Below, in pieces: positions 43,667 to 52,442 of a DNA stretch of 64,000 nt (the first letter of the stretch is position 1; every line of letters starts with the position of its first letter). Location: NCBI RefSeq assembly GCF_001956215.1, contig NZ_MRTQ01000014.1, forward strand, positions 1 to 64,000, given 5' to 3'. The DNA is from Paenibacillus sp. FSL R5-0490. GTDB lineage: Bacteria > Bacillota > Bacilli > Bacillales > Cytobacillaceae. The position numbers and the translations under genes were made by a program. The notes beneath the pieces were generated by a model that did no database searches, had not been told where the DNA came from, and was given only the letters and a program-made list of their open reading frames with translations.

Positions 43667-45022
43667 TCATTGTCCTGCCTCTTCCTGCGCTTCTTCTAAG
43701 CTCTTGCTTTTACGGAAGAAATATAGCATTCCTCCTGTTAAAAGGATAATCAGGATGACGCCAATAAACTTTAATTGGGCAAACAATGAAATCACATATG
43801 CTATCCAGTTACCTGCTGAAAGTGCTGTGATTTTAGCGGCTCCTTCTGGGAATTGGAATCCAGTATTCATAGCTGTTTCGGTAATAATTGGTGCGAAATA
43901 ACTGGCGAATGTTAATACAACTCCCATTACGATTGTTCCGCTTATTAATGTTCTGAAAAAGTCTCCTTTGTGAATGGGAGTAGCCATTGCTATAAAAAAG
44001 GCGGTGGCGGCCAAGTCGCCAAATGGCAATGTAGTATTAAAGGGAAGTGCCATTGCTAAAATAAGTGCTACAGGTATTAGTAAAATTCCAACTGTGATTG
44101 TATTTGAATGGCCGAGGAGAACTGCTGAGTCTAAACCAATATAAAATTCAGAGCCTTTAAAACGTTTTTGCATGAAGGATTTGGCTCCATCTGAAATCGG
44201 AATCAGCCCTTCCATAATGACTTTAACCATTCTAGGTAATAGGAGCATTAGTGCTGCCATAGCAATTCCAAGCTCAGCGGTTTGTTTTAGATCATATCCA
44301 ACTGCGATTCCGATGATAATACCTAGAACTAGACCTATCATTAATGGTTCGCCCATAATTCCCAACTTCTTGTTAATGGCTTCACTATCAACTCTTCTAT
44401 TCTTGAATCCGGGTAATCTATCGTATATTTTGTCTAATAGCATATAAATAGGGACTGTCGTGATCGCAAACCCTTGAGGAATTGAGACTCCAGGAAGACC
44501 CAGCTCATCTTGTACTCTTTTAGCGGAAATATCAGCAATTTTTAAAGCAATGACTGCGTGGGCAGCAGCACCTAGTAATCCGTACCAAAAGCTGCCGGAT
44601 ATGGTCATAATGACCCCGCCGGTGAAAGCAAAGTGCCAGTAATTCCATATATCAATATTGACCGTTTTTGTCTGTTTGGTGATGAGCATGAGGATGTTGA
44701 CTAGTATAATGAAGGGGATGATGACTACTCCGACTTTGGTAGCAAAAGCTAGCCCTGCAGCTGCTGGCCATCCGGCATCCACAACTGAAAGGTTTAAATT
44801 GAATTTTTCAATAAGAATAGTGGTGACAGGACCAATATAATCCCAAATCAAATTTAATACGAGATTTAAGCCGATGAATCCTATCCCGACCATGACTCCT
44901 GCGCGTATGGCTTTTAATATACTTAATCTAAATAAAAGCCCAACAATAGCGATCATGACGGGGATCATAACAATTGAACCAAGATTGCTGATGTAATCAA
45001 AAAGATTAACAATTAAATCCAT
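43667..45022 (-). CDS. sgcC: PTS galactitol-family IIC permease (SgcC/GatC-like)
   Basis: The 451-residue polytopic membrane protein belongs to the GatC family: VDAGWPAAAGLAFATKVG, NYWHFAFTGGVI, ISDGAKSFMQKRFKG, GLDSAVLLGHSNTITVG and PIHKGDFFRTLISG are conserved. It forms the translocation channel of a phosphotransferase system with the adjacent IIB and IIA genes. The sugar is unknown; galactitol is only the family name. ATG start with AAGGGGAA. Confidence 0.92.
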   Translation of the reverse strand: MDLIVNLFDYISNLGSIVMIPVMIAIVGLLFRLSILKAIRAGVMVGIGFIGLNLVLNLIWDYIGPVTTILIEKFNLNLSVVDAGWPAAAGLAFATKVGVVIIPFIILVNILMLITKQTKTVNIDIWNYWHFAFTGGVIMTISGSFWYGLLGAAAHAVIALKIADISAKRVQDELGLPGVSIPQGFAITTVPIYMLLDKIYDRLPGFKNRRVDSEAINKKLGIMGEPLMIGLVLGIIIGIAVGYDLKQTAELGIAMAALMLLLPRMVKVIMEGLIPISDGAKSFMQKRFKGSEFYIGLDSAVLLGHSNTITVGILLIPVALILAMALPFNTTLPFGDLAATAFFIAMATPIHKGDFFRTLISGTIVMGVVLTFASYFAPIITETAMNTGFQFPEGAAKITALSAGNWIAYVISLFAQLKFIGVILIILLTGGMLYFFRKSKSLEEAQEEAGQ

Positions 45023-45040
45023 AGAAGTTCCCCTTTTCTA

Positions 45041-45325
45041 TTAAATTTGGGGGTTTAAATGACCCAATATCAAGCTTTCAGTTTCCTCTTGTCCAATTCC
45101 GGTAATAAAAGACACTGCAGTAATAGAAGGGATTTCAAAGTTTTTATTCAATTTCATCGATGTGACAATAAGGTCAGCATATTTCGTATGGCCCTCAATT
45201 TCTCCCAGGTTACATTGGATAATTTTTGCTCGAATTTGATGACTCTTTAATAGGCTGTTGAGTCTATCAACAATAAGAGTTGAAGTAGCAACACCCGCAC
45301 CACAGGCAACTATGATTGTCTTCAT
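45041..45325 (-). CDS. sgcB: PTS galactitol-family IIB (SgcB/GatB-like)
   Basis: The protein is 94 residues from ATG at 45325, selected because GGGAGGTGATTTAT precedes it. The phosphorylated cysteine is Cys8 in IIVACGAGVATST, the usual P-loop of lactose/galactitol IIB. It passes phosphate from IIA to the sugar bound by IIC. The genes are 18 bp apart (IIB to IIC) and clearly cotranscribed. Confidence 0.92.
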   Translation of the reverse strand: MKTIIVACGAGVATSTLIVDRLNSLLKSHQIRAKIIQCNLGEIEGHTKYADLIVTSMKLNKNFEIPSITAVSFITGIGQEETESLILGHLNPQI

Positions 45326-45460
45326 ATATAAATCACCTCCCAATAACAAGATCTATAGCAATTGCCATTATGTTTTCTCAAAGCTGATCTATAAATAAAC
45401 CCATGAGGGATTATCCCAATTCAAATTAGAATCACTTCTTAAGAACGATAATATTAAAGG

Positions 45461-45922
45461 TCAACTTCTGTTTCTTAAATAACCATAGAGCTCTTCCGGA
45501 GTAGAGGATGAAATTAAATGTGATAGTGTTTCTTCATCTTGGAAAACCATTATTAATTCCTTTAATACATTCAAATGGCCATGGGGATCTTGGAGAGCTA
45601 ACATAAATACAAGATTGGTTTCTATCTTTCTTTGGGGATCTTCCATGCTGCAAAAGTAAACAGGCTCTTTTAGAACTGCTATCGCAATAATATTTCTGTT
45701 CACATGTTCAATATCAGTGTGAGGTATGGCAATGCCTGCTGATTTGGTTTGTAAGCCGGTAGGTGAGGTTTCTTCTCTTTGTAAAACAGCTTGTTTAAAC
45801 GATGCTTTCACAACTTTCTTATTGAATAAATAATCAGCAAGAATTGAGATCGCCTCGATATTCGTGTAAGCACTTACATTTAGAAAAATAAACTCTGAAC
45901 TTATTAGATCTGAAAGGTGCAA
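45461..45922 (-). CDS. sgcA: PTS IIA, fructose/mannitol fold (SgcA/GatA-like)
   Basis: The 153-residue protein has the active-site His68 in SAGIAIPHTD and the C-terminal PHGHLNVLKELIMVF of the IIA-Man/Fru (PTS_EIIA_2) fold. It accepts phosphate from HPr and hands it to IIB. It starts at TTG after GGAGGGAATAAAT, 12 bp below the regulator gene. A 135-bp gap to the IIB gene holds no gene. Confidence 0.9.
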   Translation of the reverse strand: MHLSDLISSEFIFLNVSAYTNIEAISILADYLFNKKVVKASFKQAVLQREETSPTGLQTKSAGIAIPHTDIEHVNRNIIAIAVLKEPVYFCSMEDPQRKIETNLVFMLALQDPHGHLNVLKELIMVFQDEETLSHLISSSTPEELYGYLRNRS

Positions 45923-45934
45923 ATTTATTCCCTC

Positions 45935-46705
45935 CTATTCCGCTATTAAAATTTCCACACCCTGTTCTTTAAACTGCTTCACTGAGATCCTTTTATGGAT
46001 TCCATTATCAGTAATAATGAAATGAACAGCAGAAACTTCATCAATTTTCATGAAAGCGGCACAATTAAATTTACTGCTGTCAGCTAATAAAATTATGCTA
46101 TTTCCTATAGTAAGCATCGTTTTCTTGATATTTGATTCATCGATATTTGAGTTTGTAATTCCTTTTTGCAGATCGATTGCATCTGCACCAAGAAATACCT
46201 TATCAACATGTAATTGATTTAGAATGGATTCTGTTAAGGGGCCGATTAGGCTATATACTCCTTTACGCCTTTGTCCCCCTAGAACAACTAAGTCAATAGA
46301 ATCATTATCAGATAAGCACATTGCTATTTTTATATCATTCGTAATCACAGTGATGTTCTCAAAGTTCACAAGCTGTTTGGCCAACATTAATGTGGTTGTT
46401 CCGCTATCAAGGAGAATGGTTTCCCCAGGCTGAACCAGCTCTTTAGCTTTTATGGCTATACTCTCTTTTTCTGAGTGGGAGGTCTGTTCTTTTGTCATAT
46501 GTGTTGGTTCAAAATTCGTACCCTTATGAATACTTTTGGCTCCTCCGTGAGTACGAATTATGGAACCGTCTTTTTCTAATTTTAATAAGTCCCTTATAAT
46601 AGTAGGTTTTGAGACATTGAATAAATCAATAAGTTCATTGGTTTTGACAAACCCCTGTTTGTTGATGTATTGAACGATTCTTTCGGTTCTTTCATCTTGA
46701 AGCAT
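45935..46705 (-). CDS. sgcR: DeoR-family repressor (SgcR-like)
   Basis: The product is about 256 residues from ATG at 46705 (GGAGTG upstream). An N-terminal winged helix (RTERIVQYINKQGFVKTNEL; SKPTIIRDLLKLEKDGSIIRTHGGA) is followed by a DeoRC sensor domain with LLDSGTTTLMLAKQL and VVLGGQRRKGVYSLIGPLTE. DeoRC domains bind sugar phosphates. It heads the PTS operon and probably binds the TGATCA boxes in the divergent intergenic region. Confidence 0.9.
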   Translation of the reverse strand: MLQDERTERIVQYINKQGFVKTNELIDLFNVSKPTIIRDLLKLEKDGSIIRTHGGAKSIHKGTNFEPTHMTKEQTSHSEKESIAIKAKELVQPGETILLDSGTTTLMLAKQLVNFENITVITNDIKIAMCLSDNDSIDLVVLGGQRRKGVYSLIGPLTESILNQLHVDKVFLGADAIDLQKGITNSNIDESNIKKTMLTIGNSIILLADSSKFNCAAFMKIDEVSAVHFIITDNGIHKRISVKQFKEQGVEILIAE

Positions 46706-46809
46706 GAATTTCACTCCTTCTTATGAAAGCATATGAATCGAAATGATAAATAATGATAAGGGATGAGAAAATTGTCTAGGAGGTAAGTTGTGTATAATTA
46801 AAATTGGAA

Positions 46810-46836
46810 TGATCAAAGAATGATCATTTATGATCG
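46810..46836. promoter_or_regulatory. Triple TGATCA operator, PTS-operon side
   Basis: TGATCA at 46810 and 46821 and TGATCG at 46831 are spaced 10-11 bp, placing them on one DNA face. They lie 105-131 bp above the sgcR-like start. Single TGACCA variants stand at 46861 and 46891. Confidence 0.75.
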
Positions 46837-46943
46837 TTAATATTATTAAATATAGAAAAGTGACCATTTTTTATAAGTAAAAGTCAATTATGACCAAATT
46901 TAATGGTTTATTAATTATTTTTTATAAATTTTCAGATAATTAT

Positions 46944-46969
46944 TGATCACTTATGATCATTTGTGATAA
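46944..46969. promoter_or_regulatory. Triple TGATCA operator, kinase/ABC-operon side
   Basis: TGATCA at 46944 and 46954 and TGATAA at 46964 are spaced exactly 10 bp, 26-51 bp before the start of the plus-strand DeoR gene. Direct repeats at one-turn spacing are typical of DeoR/GlpR binding. Confidence 0.78.
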
Positions 46970-46994
46970 ATTAACTACAAGGAGTTTGATATAA

Positions 46995-47747
46995 ATGCTT
47001 ATTGGAAGACATAAAACAATATTAAACCTTCTGGAGGATGTTTCTACACTTAATGTAGAAGACTTAGCGTTAAAACTGAAGGTTTCTGAAGTGACTATTC
47101 GAAGAGATCTGTCATTTCTTGAGAAACAGGGATTAATTGTGCGTGAAAGAGGAAAGGCGACTCTGCAGATACCTGGTTTTGAGCCTTTGTATAATCAAAG
47201 GCAAAGGAAGCATATCGAAGAGAAAAGGAAAATTGCCAAATACGTGGTAGAGCAGATAAAAGAAGGGGAAGTAATAGCTCTGGATGTCGGAACAACAACA
47301 GCGGAAATTGCCAAGGAACTTTTAAAAAGATCAAATATAACTATTTTTACATCTTCCCTGCAAGTCGCGAACATACTTTCACGTAGCAGCAGTCTTGAGG
47401 TTTACATGATTGGCGGTTTAATTCGGAAAAATGAGATGTCTCTAATTGGAAGTATGGCTCTTGAGACAGTCAAAAAGTTTAACTTTGATAAGTATTACTT
47501 TGGTGCAGCCGGGATGGAATTTGAATCTGGACCAACTGATTACAGTATAGAAGAGGCTGAAGTTAAACGTGCTTTTATATCACGGTCAAGGAAAGTTATT
47601 GCTGTAGTAGATCACTCAAAGTTTATGGAAAAGGCGCTAGTGAGATTATGTGAATTTAATCAGATCGATGAAATAGTAACGAATGCAAGAGAAAGTCACC
47701 CATTACATCCTGGTTTACAAAATATCACGAATGTCACCTTCGTCTAA
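46995..47747 (+). CDS. Second DeoR-family regulator
   Basis: The 250-residue protein has a winged helix (HKTILNLLEDVSTLNVEDLA; SEVTIRRDLSFLEKQGLIVRERG) and a DeoRC domain (ALDVGTTTAEIAKELL; VYMIGGLIRKNEMSLIGSMALE). It is similar in layout to the divergent sgcR-like repressor, and the two share the TGATCA boxes between them. It heads the kinase-peptidase-BtpA-ABC operon. Having two DeoR proteins suggests separate sensing of two sugar phosphates (inference). Confidence 0.9.
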   Translation: MLIGRHKTILNLLEDVSTLNVEDLALKLKVSEVTIRRDLSFLEKQGLIVRERGKATLQIPGFEPLYNQRQRKHIEEKRKIAKYVVEQIKEGEVIALDVGTTTAEIAKELLKRSNITIFTSSLQVANILSRSSSLEVYMIGGLIRKNEMSLIGSMALETVKKFNFDKYYFGAAGMEFESGPTDYSIEEAEVKRAFISRSRKVIAVVDHSKFMEKALVRLCEFNQIDEIVTNARESHPLHPGLQNITNVTFV

Positions 47748-47770
47748 TATATAAAGAGGTGGTGTAGCGG

Positions 47771-49306
47771 TTGTCCTACGTTATGGGAGTTGACATTGGG
47801 ACCTACGAGTCAAAAGGCGTTCTTGTAAACCAAGCAGGAGAAATAATGATTAGTTATGCAGTACCACATCGGCTTGAAATACCATACAAGGGCTGGGCTG
47901 AACATGATGCAAATCAAAATTGGTGGATGGAGTTTGCGGAAATCAGCCATACTCTCCTAACCAGGGGGAAAGCTGAGCTTGGGATAAATGCATCTGATGT
48001 TAAGGCAGTAGGAATAAGTTCTATTGCTCCAGCCGTTGTACCTGTGGATTCAGAAGGGAATCCTTTAAGGAAGGCCATTCTTTACGGAGTGGATACAAGG
48101 GCTGAGCAGCAAATACTTCATTTACATGAGCGAATTGGGAAGGACAAAATCCATAGTATCGCTGGACATAGTCTCTCTTCGCAATCAGCAGGGCCGAAGA
48201 TATTGTGGATAAAGGAGAATGAGCCGGAAGTCTATAAAAATACCCGGACATTTCTTTGTGGTTCAGGGTTCATTGTATATAAACTAACTGGGGAAAAAAC
48301 AATAGATCACTATACCGCCGTATCTTATTCACCTCTTTATGATATCCATAAAAAAGACTGGAATGAAGAAATGCTTCTGCATATTACTGAAAGGGATAAA
48401 ATGCCTAGATTAGCTTGGAGCTGCGATATTGTGGGGGAGGTTACGAGTGAAGCTGCCGATATTACGGGGCTGCAAGCCGGAACGAAGGTGATCGCCGGAA
48501 CAGCGGATGCTTTATCAGAATCGATTAGTGTAGGAGCGGTAGAAGAAGGTGATTTGATGCTTATGTATGGGAGTTCCACTTTCTTTATTCTTGTTACAGG
48601 CTTATTAGCACAATCAGAAAAACTCTGGCCAAATTTACATGCAGTTCCACAGTTAAAAACCCTGACAGGAGGCACGGCTACTGCAGGTTCCCTAACCCGT
48701 TGGTTTATTGATCAATGGAGAGACGAAAATGAAGGGAATTCTAATGAACAATCACCTATGAATATAAGTGAAAGTTATCAATATTTTACCGAACTGGCAG
48801 CAAAAAGTCCTGTTGGTTCAAATGGCCTTATTACTCTGCCGTATTTTAGCGGGGAGCGAACACCTATTCATCATTCAAATGCCAAAGGTGTATTTTTCGG
48901 CTTAACTCTTCAGCATTCAAAAGCGGATATGTACCGATCCATTTTAGAAGGAGTAGCTTGTTCTATTAGGCATAATCTTGATGAAATGTCGAGAAGCGGA
49001 TTTAAAATAAATCGTATCTTCGCAGTTGGCGGGGGAACAAAGAATAAGCTTTGGCTTCAGTGTGTAAGCAATATCTGCGGATTAACTCAGATTGTGCCGA
49101 AAGTTACGATTGGGGCTGCTTATGGAAATGCCTTTTTATGCTCACTTGCATTAGGCTGGAATGAAAAAATAGAAGAAATGGAAAAATGGGTGTCAGCAGA
49201 TTACGTGGTTAGTCCAGAGCCGGATAAAGAAAAGGTTCTTGAAGGTACTTACAAAGTATATAGGAAACTATATGAGCAGACTAGGGATCTGATGGACAAT
49301 TTGTAA
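47771..49306 (+). CDS. FGGY-family sugar kinase
   Basis: The 511-residue kinase of the xylulokinase/gluconokinase type has VMGVDIGTYESKGVLVN at the N-terminus (first phosphate-binding loop), GTADALSESISVGAVEEGD, a mid-protein YGSSTFF and the C-terminal IFAVGGGTKNKLWLQCVSNI. It phosphorylates a free sugar, which fits import by the ABC system downstream rather than by the PTS. TTG start, 24 bp after the regulator, with AGAGGTGG upstream. Substrate unknown. Confidence 0.9.
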   Translation: MSYVMGVDIGTYESKGVLVNQAGEIMISYAVPHRLEIPYKGWAEHDANQNWWMEFAEISHTLLTRGKAELGINASDVKAVGISSIAPAVVPVDSEGNPLRKAILYGVDTRAEQQILHLHERIGKDKIHSIAGHSLSSQSAGPKILWIKENEPEVYKNTRTFLCGSGFIVYKLTGEKTIDHYTAVSYSPLYDIHKKDWNEEMLLHITERDKMPRLAWSCDIVGEVTSEAADITGLQAGTKVIAGTADALSESISVGAVEEGDLMLMYGSSTFFILVTGLLAQSEKLWPNLHAVPQLKTLTGGTATAGSLTRWFIDQWRDENEGNSNEQSPMNISESYQYFTELAAKSPVGSNGLITLPYFSGERTPIHHSNAKGVFFGLTLQHSKADMYRSILEGVACSIRHNLDEMSRSGFKINRIFAVGGGTKNKLWLQCVSNICGLTQIVPKVTIGAAYGNAFLCSLALGWNEKIEEMEKWVSADYVVSPEPDKEKVLEGTYKVYRKLYEQTRDLMDNL

Positions 49307-49327
49307 CTTGAAAAAGGAGGTTAAAAA

Positions 49328-50428
49328 ATGGAACAAAGACTTGAAGATATGATAGAAAGACTAAAAGAATTAACATCAATTGTGGCTCTGTCTGGTTATG
49401 AAGATTCAATGATCAACTATGTATCTGAGAAATTGGCTCCTTTAGCAGCGGAATTAAGCATTGATCCACTAGGAAATGTAATTGTCCAGATGAACAGGTC
49501 AAAGGATAACGCCCCATTTAAAGTTCTGGTCTTCGCCCATATGGATGAATTAGGGCTTGTTGTGAAAAAAGTAGAAAAAAACGGTTTTCTCCGGCTTGAA
49601 AGATTAGGGGGTATTCCTGAAAAGAGTCTGGCAGGTACACCTATTATTATCGAGACAGAGAATAAAACATGGCAGGGTGTCATCGGAGCAAAATCTCATC
49701 ATGTGACAAAGCCTGATGAGAAATACCGTGTTTTGCCTGTAAATGAGATATATGCTGATTTTGGGTTCCAATCAAGCAGTGAAGCATTGCAGGCAGGAAT
49801 TGATATTGGTACGCCTGTAGCTTACGCAAGACAATTTTTTAATAACGAAGCTTTGGTTTTCAGCAATTCTCTCGATAATCGGGCAGGGTGTCTATCATTG
49901 CTTGAATTGGCAGATCGTATGAAAGATAAAGAGTTTCCTTGCGAAGTTTACCTGGTGTTTTCAGTGCAGGAAGAATTTAATTTGAGGGGGGTGCTTCCAG
50001 CTATAAGGAAAATAAAACCGGATATTGGAATTACATTGGATATCTCTATTGCTACAGACACCCCGGATTTAGAAAATGAGGGAAATGTTCAGCTGGGAGG
50101 AGGGCCGACTATTGGGTTGTATACTTTTCATGGAAGAGGCACATTAGGTGGAGTAATTCCTAATCCGAAATTTGTAAAGCATATTAAGAGTGTAGCAAGT
50201 GAAATGAGCATGCCGCTTCAGCCGGCTGTTTGCATGGGGATACTTACAGATGCATCATTCAGTCAACTTGAGAATGATGGGTTTCCAATCGTAGACTTGG
50301 GTTATCCAGCCCGCTATTCTCACTCTCCAATAGAAGCAATAAACTTAAAAGATGTAGATCAGTTAACAGATTTACTTGTTGGTATTTTACATTCACTAGA
50401 TGGCACAAATAAGTTTGCAAGAGGATAG
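49328..50428 (+). CDS. sgcX: M42-family metallopeptidase homologue (SgcX-like)
   Basis: The 366-residue protein of the M42 aminopeptidase fold keeps the metal ligands: FAHMDELG (His71, Asp73), NSLDNRAG, VQEEFNLRG, TLDI and the final YSHSPIEAI. In the E. coli sgc cluster the homologue SgcX stands with the same PTS and epimerase genes, so a role in sugar breakdown (for example a hydrolase or deacylase) is as likely as peptide cleavage. Unproven. GGAGG precedes ATG. Confidence 0.85.
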   Translation: MEQRLEDMIERLKELTSIVALSGYEDSMINYVSEKLAPLAAELSIDPLGNVIVQMNRSKDNAPFKVLVFAHMDELGLVVKKVEKNGFLRLERLGGIPEKSLAGTPIIIETENKTWQGVIGAKSHHVTKPDEKYRVLPVNEIYADFGFQSSSEALQAGIDIGTPVAYARQFFNNEALVFSNSLDNRAGCLSLLELADRMKDKEFPCEVYLVFSVQEEFNLRGVLPAIRKIKPDIGITLDISIATDTPDLENEGNVQLGGGPTIGLYTFHGRGTLGGVIPNPKFVKHIKSVASEMSMPLQPAVCMGILTDASFSQLENDGFPIVDLGYPARYSHSPIEAINLKDVDQLTDLLVGILHSLDGTNKFARG

Positions 50429-50464
50429 AATTTAAGTTTTATAAACGACAAGGGGGAATTTATT

Positions 50465-51283
50465 ATGACATGGTTAAATGAAGTAATCGGAACAGAAAAG
50501 GCTATTATTGCTATGTGTCACTTGCAGCCTCTGCCGGGAGATCCGCATTATAATAAGGACAGAGGGATGGACTATGTAGTTCAGATGGCGCGCAGAGATT
50601 TACATGCTCTTCAAGAGGGCGGCGTTGATGCTGTAATGTTTTCCAACGAATTTAGCCTTCCGTACTTAACAGACGTGAATACTGAAACAGTCGCGGCAAT
50701 GGCAAGAGTAATTGGAGAATTAAAATCTGAAATTAAAATCCCTTTTGGTGTCAATGTCTTATGGGATGCGAAAAAGTCGCTTGATTTAGCTGCAGCCACG
50801 GATGCACTATTTGTCAGGGAAATCTTCACAGGTGTATATGCAAGTGATTTCGGAACTTGGGATACGAATGTCGGAGAAACCATCCGCCATCAACATCGGA
50901 TTGGTGCAGAAAATGTTAAGCTTTTATACAATATTGTACCGGAAGCTGCCAAATATCTTGCTGATCGGGATATAGAGAGTATCGCAAAATCTACAGTCTT
51001 TAATAATCGTCCGGATGCTCTTTGTGTTTCTGGTATGACAGCAGGGGCTATGACAGACTCTCAAACACTGATGAAAGTGAAAAAGGCAGTTCCGGAAACT
51101 GTTGTTCTTGCCAATACAGGAGTCAGGAGTTCAAACTTCGAGCAGCAGCTGACTATTGCTGATGGGGCAGTGGTAGGAACGACTTTTAAGGTTGATGGGA
51201 AATTTGAAAATATGGTGTGCCAGGAGCGGACAAGAGAGTTTATGGATAAGGTAAAAGAATTTCGTGCAGCAAAAGTTTACTGA
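50465..51283 (+). CDS. sgcQ: BtpA/SgcQ-family protein
   Basis: The 272-residue TIM-barrel-type protein of the BtpA family: AIIAMCHLQPLPGDPHYN, GVDAVMFSNEFSLPYLT, FGVNVLWDAKKSLDLAAATDA and the C-terminal VVGTTFKVDG are conserved. BtpA was named for photosystem I assembly in cyanobacteria, but in heterotrophs the gene sits in sugar operons, as SgcQ in E. coli. It probably is an aldolase- or epimerase-like enzyme (inference). AAGGGGGAA before ATG. Confidence 0.88.
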   Translation: MTWLNEVIGTEKAIIAMCHLQPLPGDPHYNKDRGMDYVVQMARRDLHALQEGGVDAVMFSNEFSLPYLTDVNTETVAAMARVIGELKSEIKIPFGVNVLWDAKKSLDLAAATDALFVREIFTGVYASDFGTWDTNVGETIRHQHRIGAENVKLLYNIVPEAAKYLADRDIESIAKSTVFNNRPDALCVSGMTAGAMTDSQTLMKVKKAVPETVVLANTGVRSSNFEQQLTIADGAVVGTTFKVDGKFENMVCQERTREFMDKVKEFRAAKVY

Positions 51284-51309
51284 AAATATAAATAATTTAA
51301 AAAATATCA

Positions 51310-51328
51310 TTCACTCATACTAAGTGAA
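51310..51328 (+). other. Small hairpin before the binding-protein gene
   Basis: TTCACT-CATACTA-AGTGAA forms a six-base stem in the 94-bp gap between the BtpA gene and the solute-binding protein. Such hairpins often stabilise the 3' mRNA part so that the binding protein is made in excess. Confidence 0.4.
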
Positions 51329-51377
51329 CGTCTATATTGAGATATTTTAGTAGCAAAAAACAAGGGGGAATTTGTCA

Positions 51378-52409
51378 ATGAAAAAAGCAAGTTATTCTAT
51401 CTTAAGTATGCTGCTTATCCTTACTTTATTTCTCGCCGCCTGTGGAAATAATGGAGAAGAGCAAGTTGCAGGTGAGGAAAAAGATGGTGATGGCAAATAT
51501 AAGATTGCCACAGTTGTTAAATTGACTGGAGTTGCCTGGTTTGACCGTTTAGAAGAGGGCATAGAAAAGTTTGGTGAAGATACTGGACATGAAACTTTTA
51601 TGCAGGGGCCGCAAAAAGCAGATGCAGCTCTTCAAGTGCAAATAATTGAAGACTTAATAGCGCAAAAAGTGGATGCCATTACAGTAGTTCCATTCTCTGC
51701 AGAAGCGTTAGAACCGGTACTGAAAAAAGCCAGAGACAAAGGAATAGTGGTAATTACCCATGAAGCAGATGGAATGAAAAATACTGACTTTAATATTGAA
51801 GCTTTTGATAACTATGAATACGGCGCCTTTTTAATGGATAATCTCGCTGAAGCCATGGGAGAAGAAGGCGAATACATGACAACAGTTGGAAGTTTAACAA
51901 CTCAATCCCACATACAGTGGGAAGAAGGCGGCTATAAACGTCAAATGGAGAAATATCCAAATATGAAAGCGGTTGCGAGGAAACTGGAAACAAATGATGA
52001 CCTTAAAACAGCTAGTGAAAAGTTTAGAGAGACTATCAAGGCATATCCTGATCTAAAAGGCTTCCAGGGGTCTTCGGGTAATGATGCCGCAGGTGCTGCA
52101 CTGGCAGTAGAAGAGATGGGGCTGAATGGAAAAGTGAGCGTTGTTGGAACGAGTGTTCCTTCGGTTAGTAAACAATACTTAGAGAGTGGAGCTATGTCGC
52201 AAATTGGTTTCTGGGATCCCGCTGACGCAGGTTATGTGATGAATAAACTTGCTGAAATGGTACTGGATGGAAAGAAAGAGGAAATTAAAGAAGGCGTAGA
52301 TCTTGGTGTGCCAGGATATGAAAATATTAAAGTTGTGGATGGAAAATATATCTATGGCAGCGCATGGGTAGGCGTTGGGAAAGAAAATGCATCTGATTAC
52401 AACTTCTAA
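51378..52409 (+). CDS. Sugar ABC transporter substrate-binding lipoprotein
   Basis: The product is about 343 residues from ATG at 51378, nine bases after AGGGGGAA. Lipobox LFLAACG at about 18-24, then a periplasmic-binding-protein type 1 fold of the RbsB/LsrB/RhaS group: VVKLTGVAWFDRLEEGIEKF, DLIAQKVDAITVVPFSAEAL, FQGSSGNDAAGAALAVEEMG and GFWDPADAGYVM. It captures a sugar outside the membrane for the ATPase and two permeases that follow. Confidence 0.92.
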   Translation: MKKASYSILSMLLILTLFLAACGNNGEEQVAGEEKDGDGKYKIATVVKLTGVAWFDRLEEGIEKFGEDTGHETFMQGPQKADAALQVQIIEDLIAQKVDAITVVPFSAEALEPVLKKARDKGIVVITHEADGMKNTDFNIEAFDNYEYGAFLMDNLAEAMGEEGEYMTTVGSLTTQSHIQWEEGGYKRQMEKYPNMKAVARKLETNDDLKTASEKFRETIKAYPDLKGFQGSSGNDAAGAALAVEEMGLNGKVSVVGTSVPSVSKQYLESGAMSQIGFWDPADAGYVMNKLAEMVLDGKKEEIKEGVDLGVPGYENIKVVDGKYIYGSAWVGVGKENASDYNF

Positions 52410-52442
52410 AATCCGCTTCTGGATAGGAAGGATGATTAAAGA

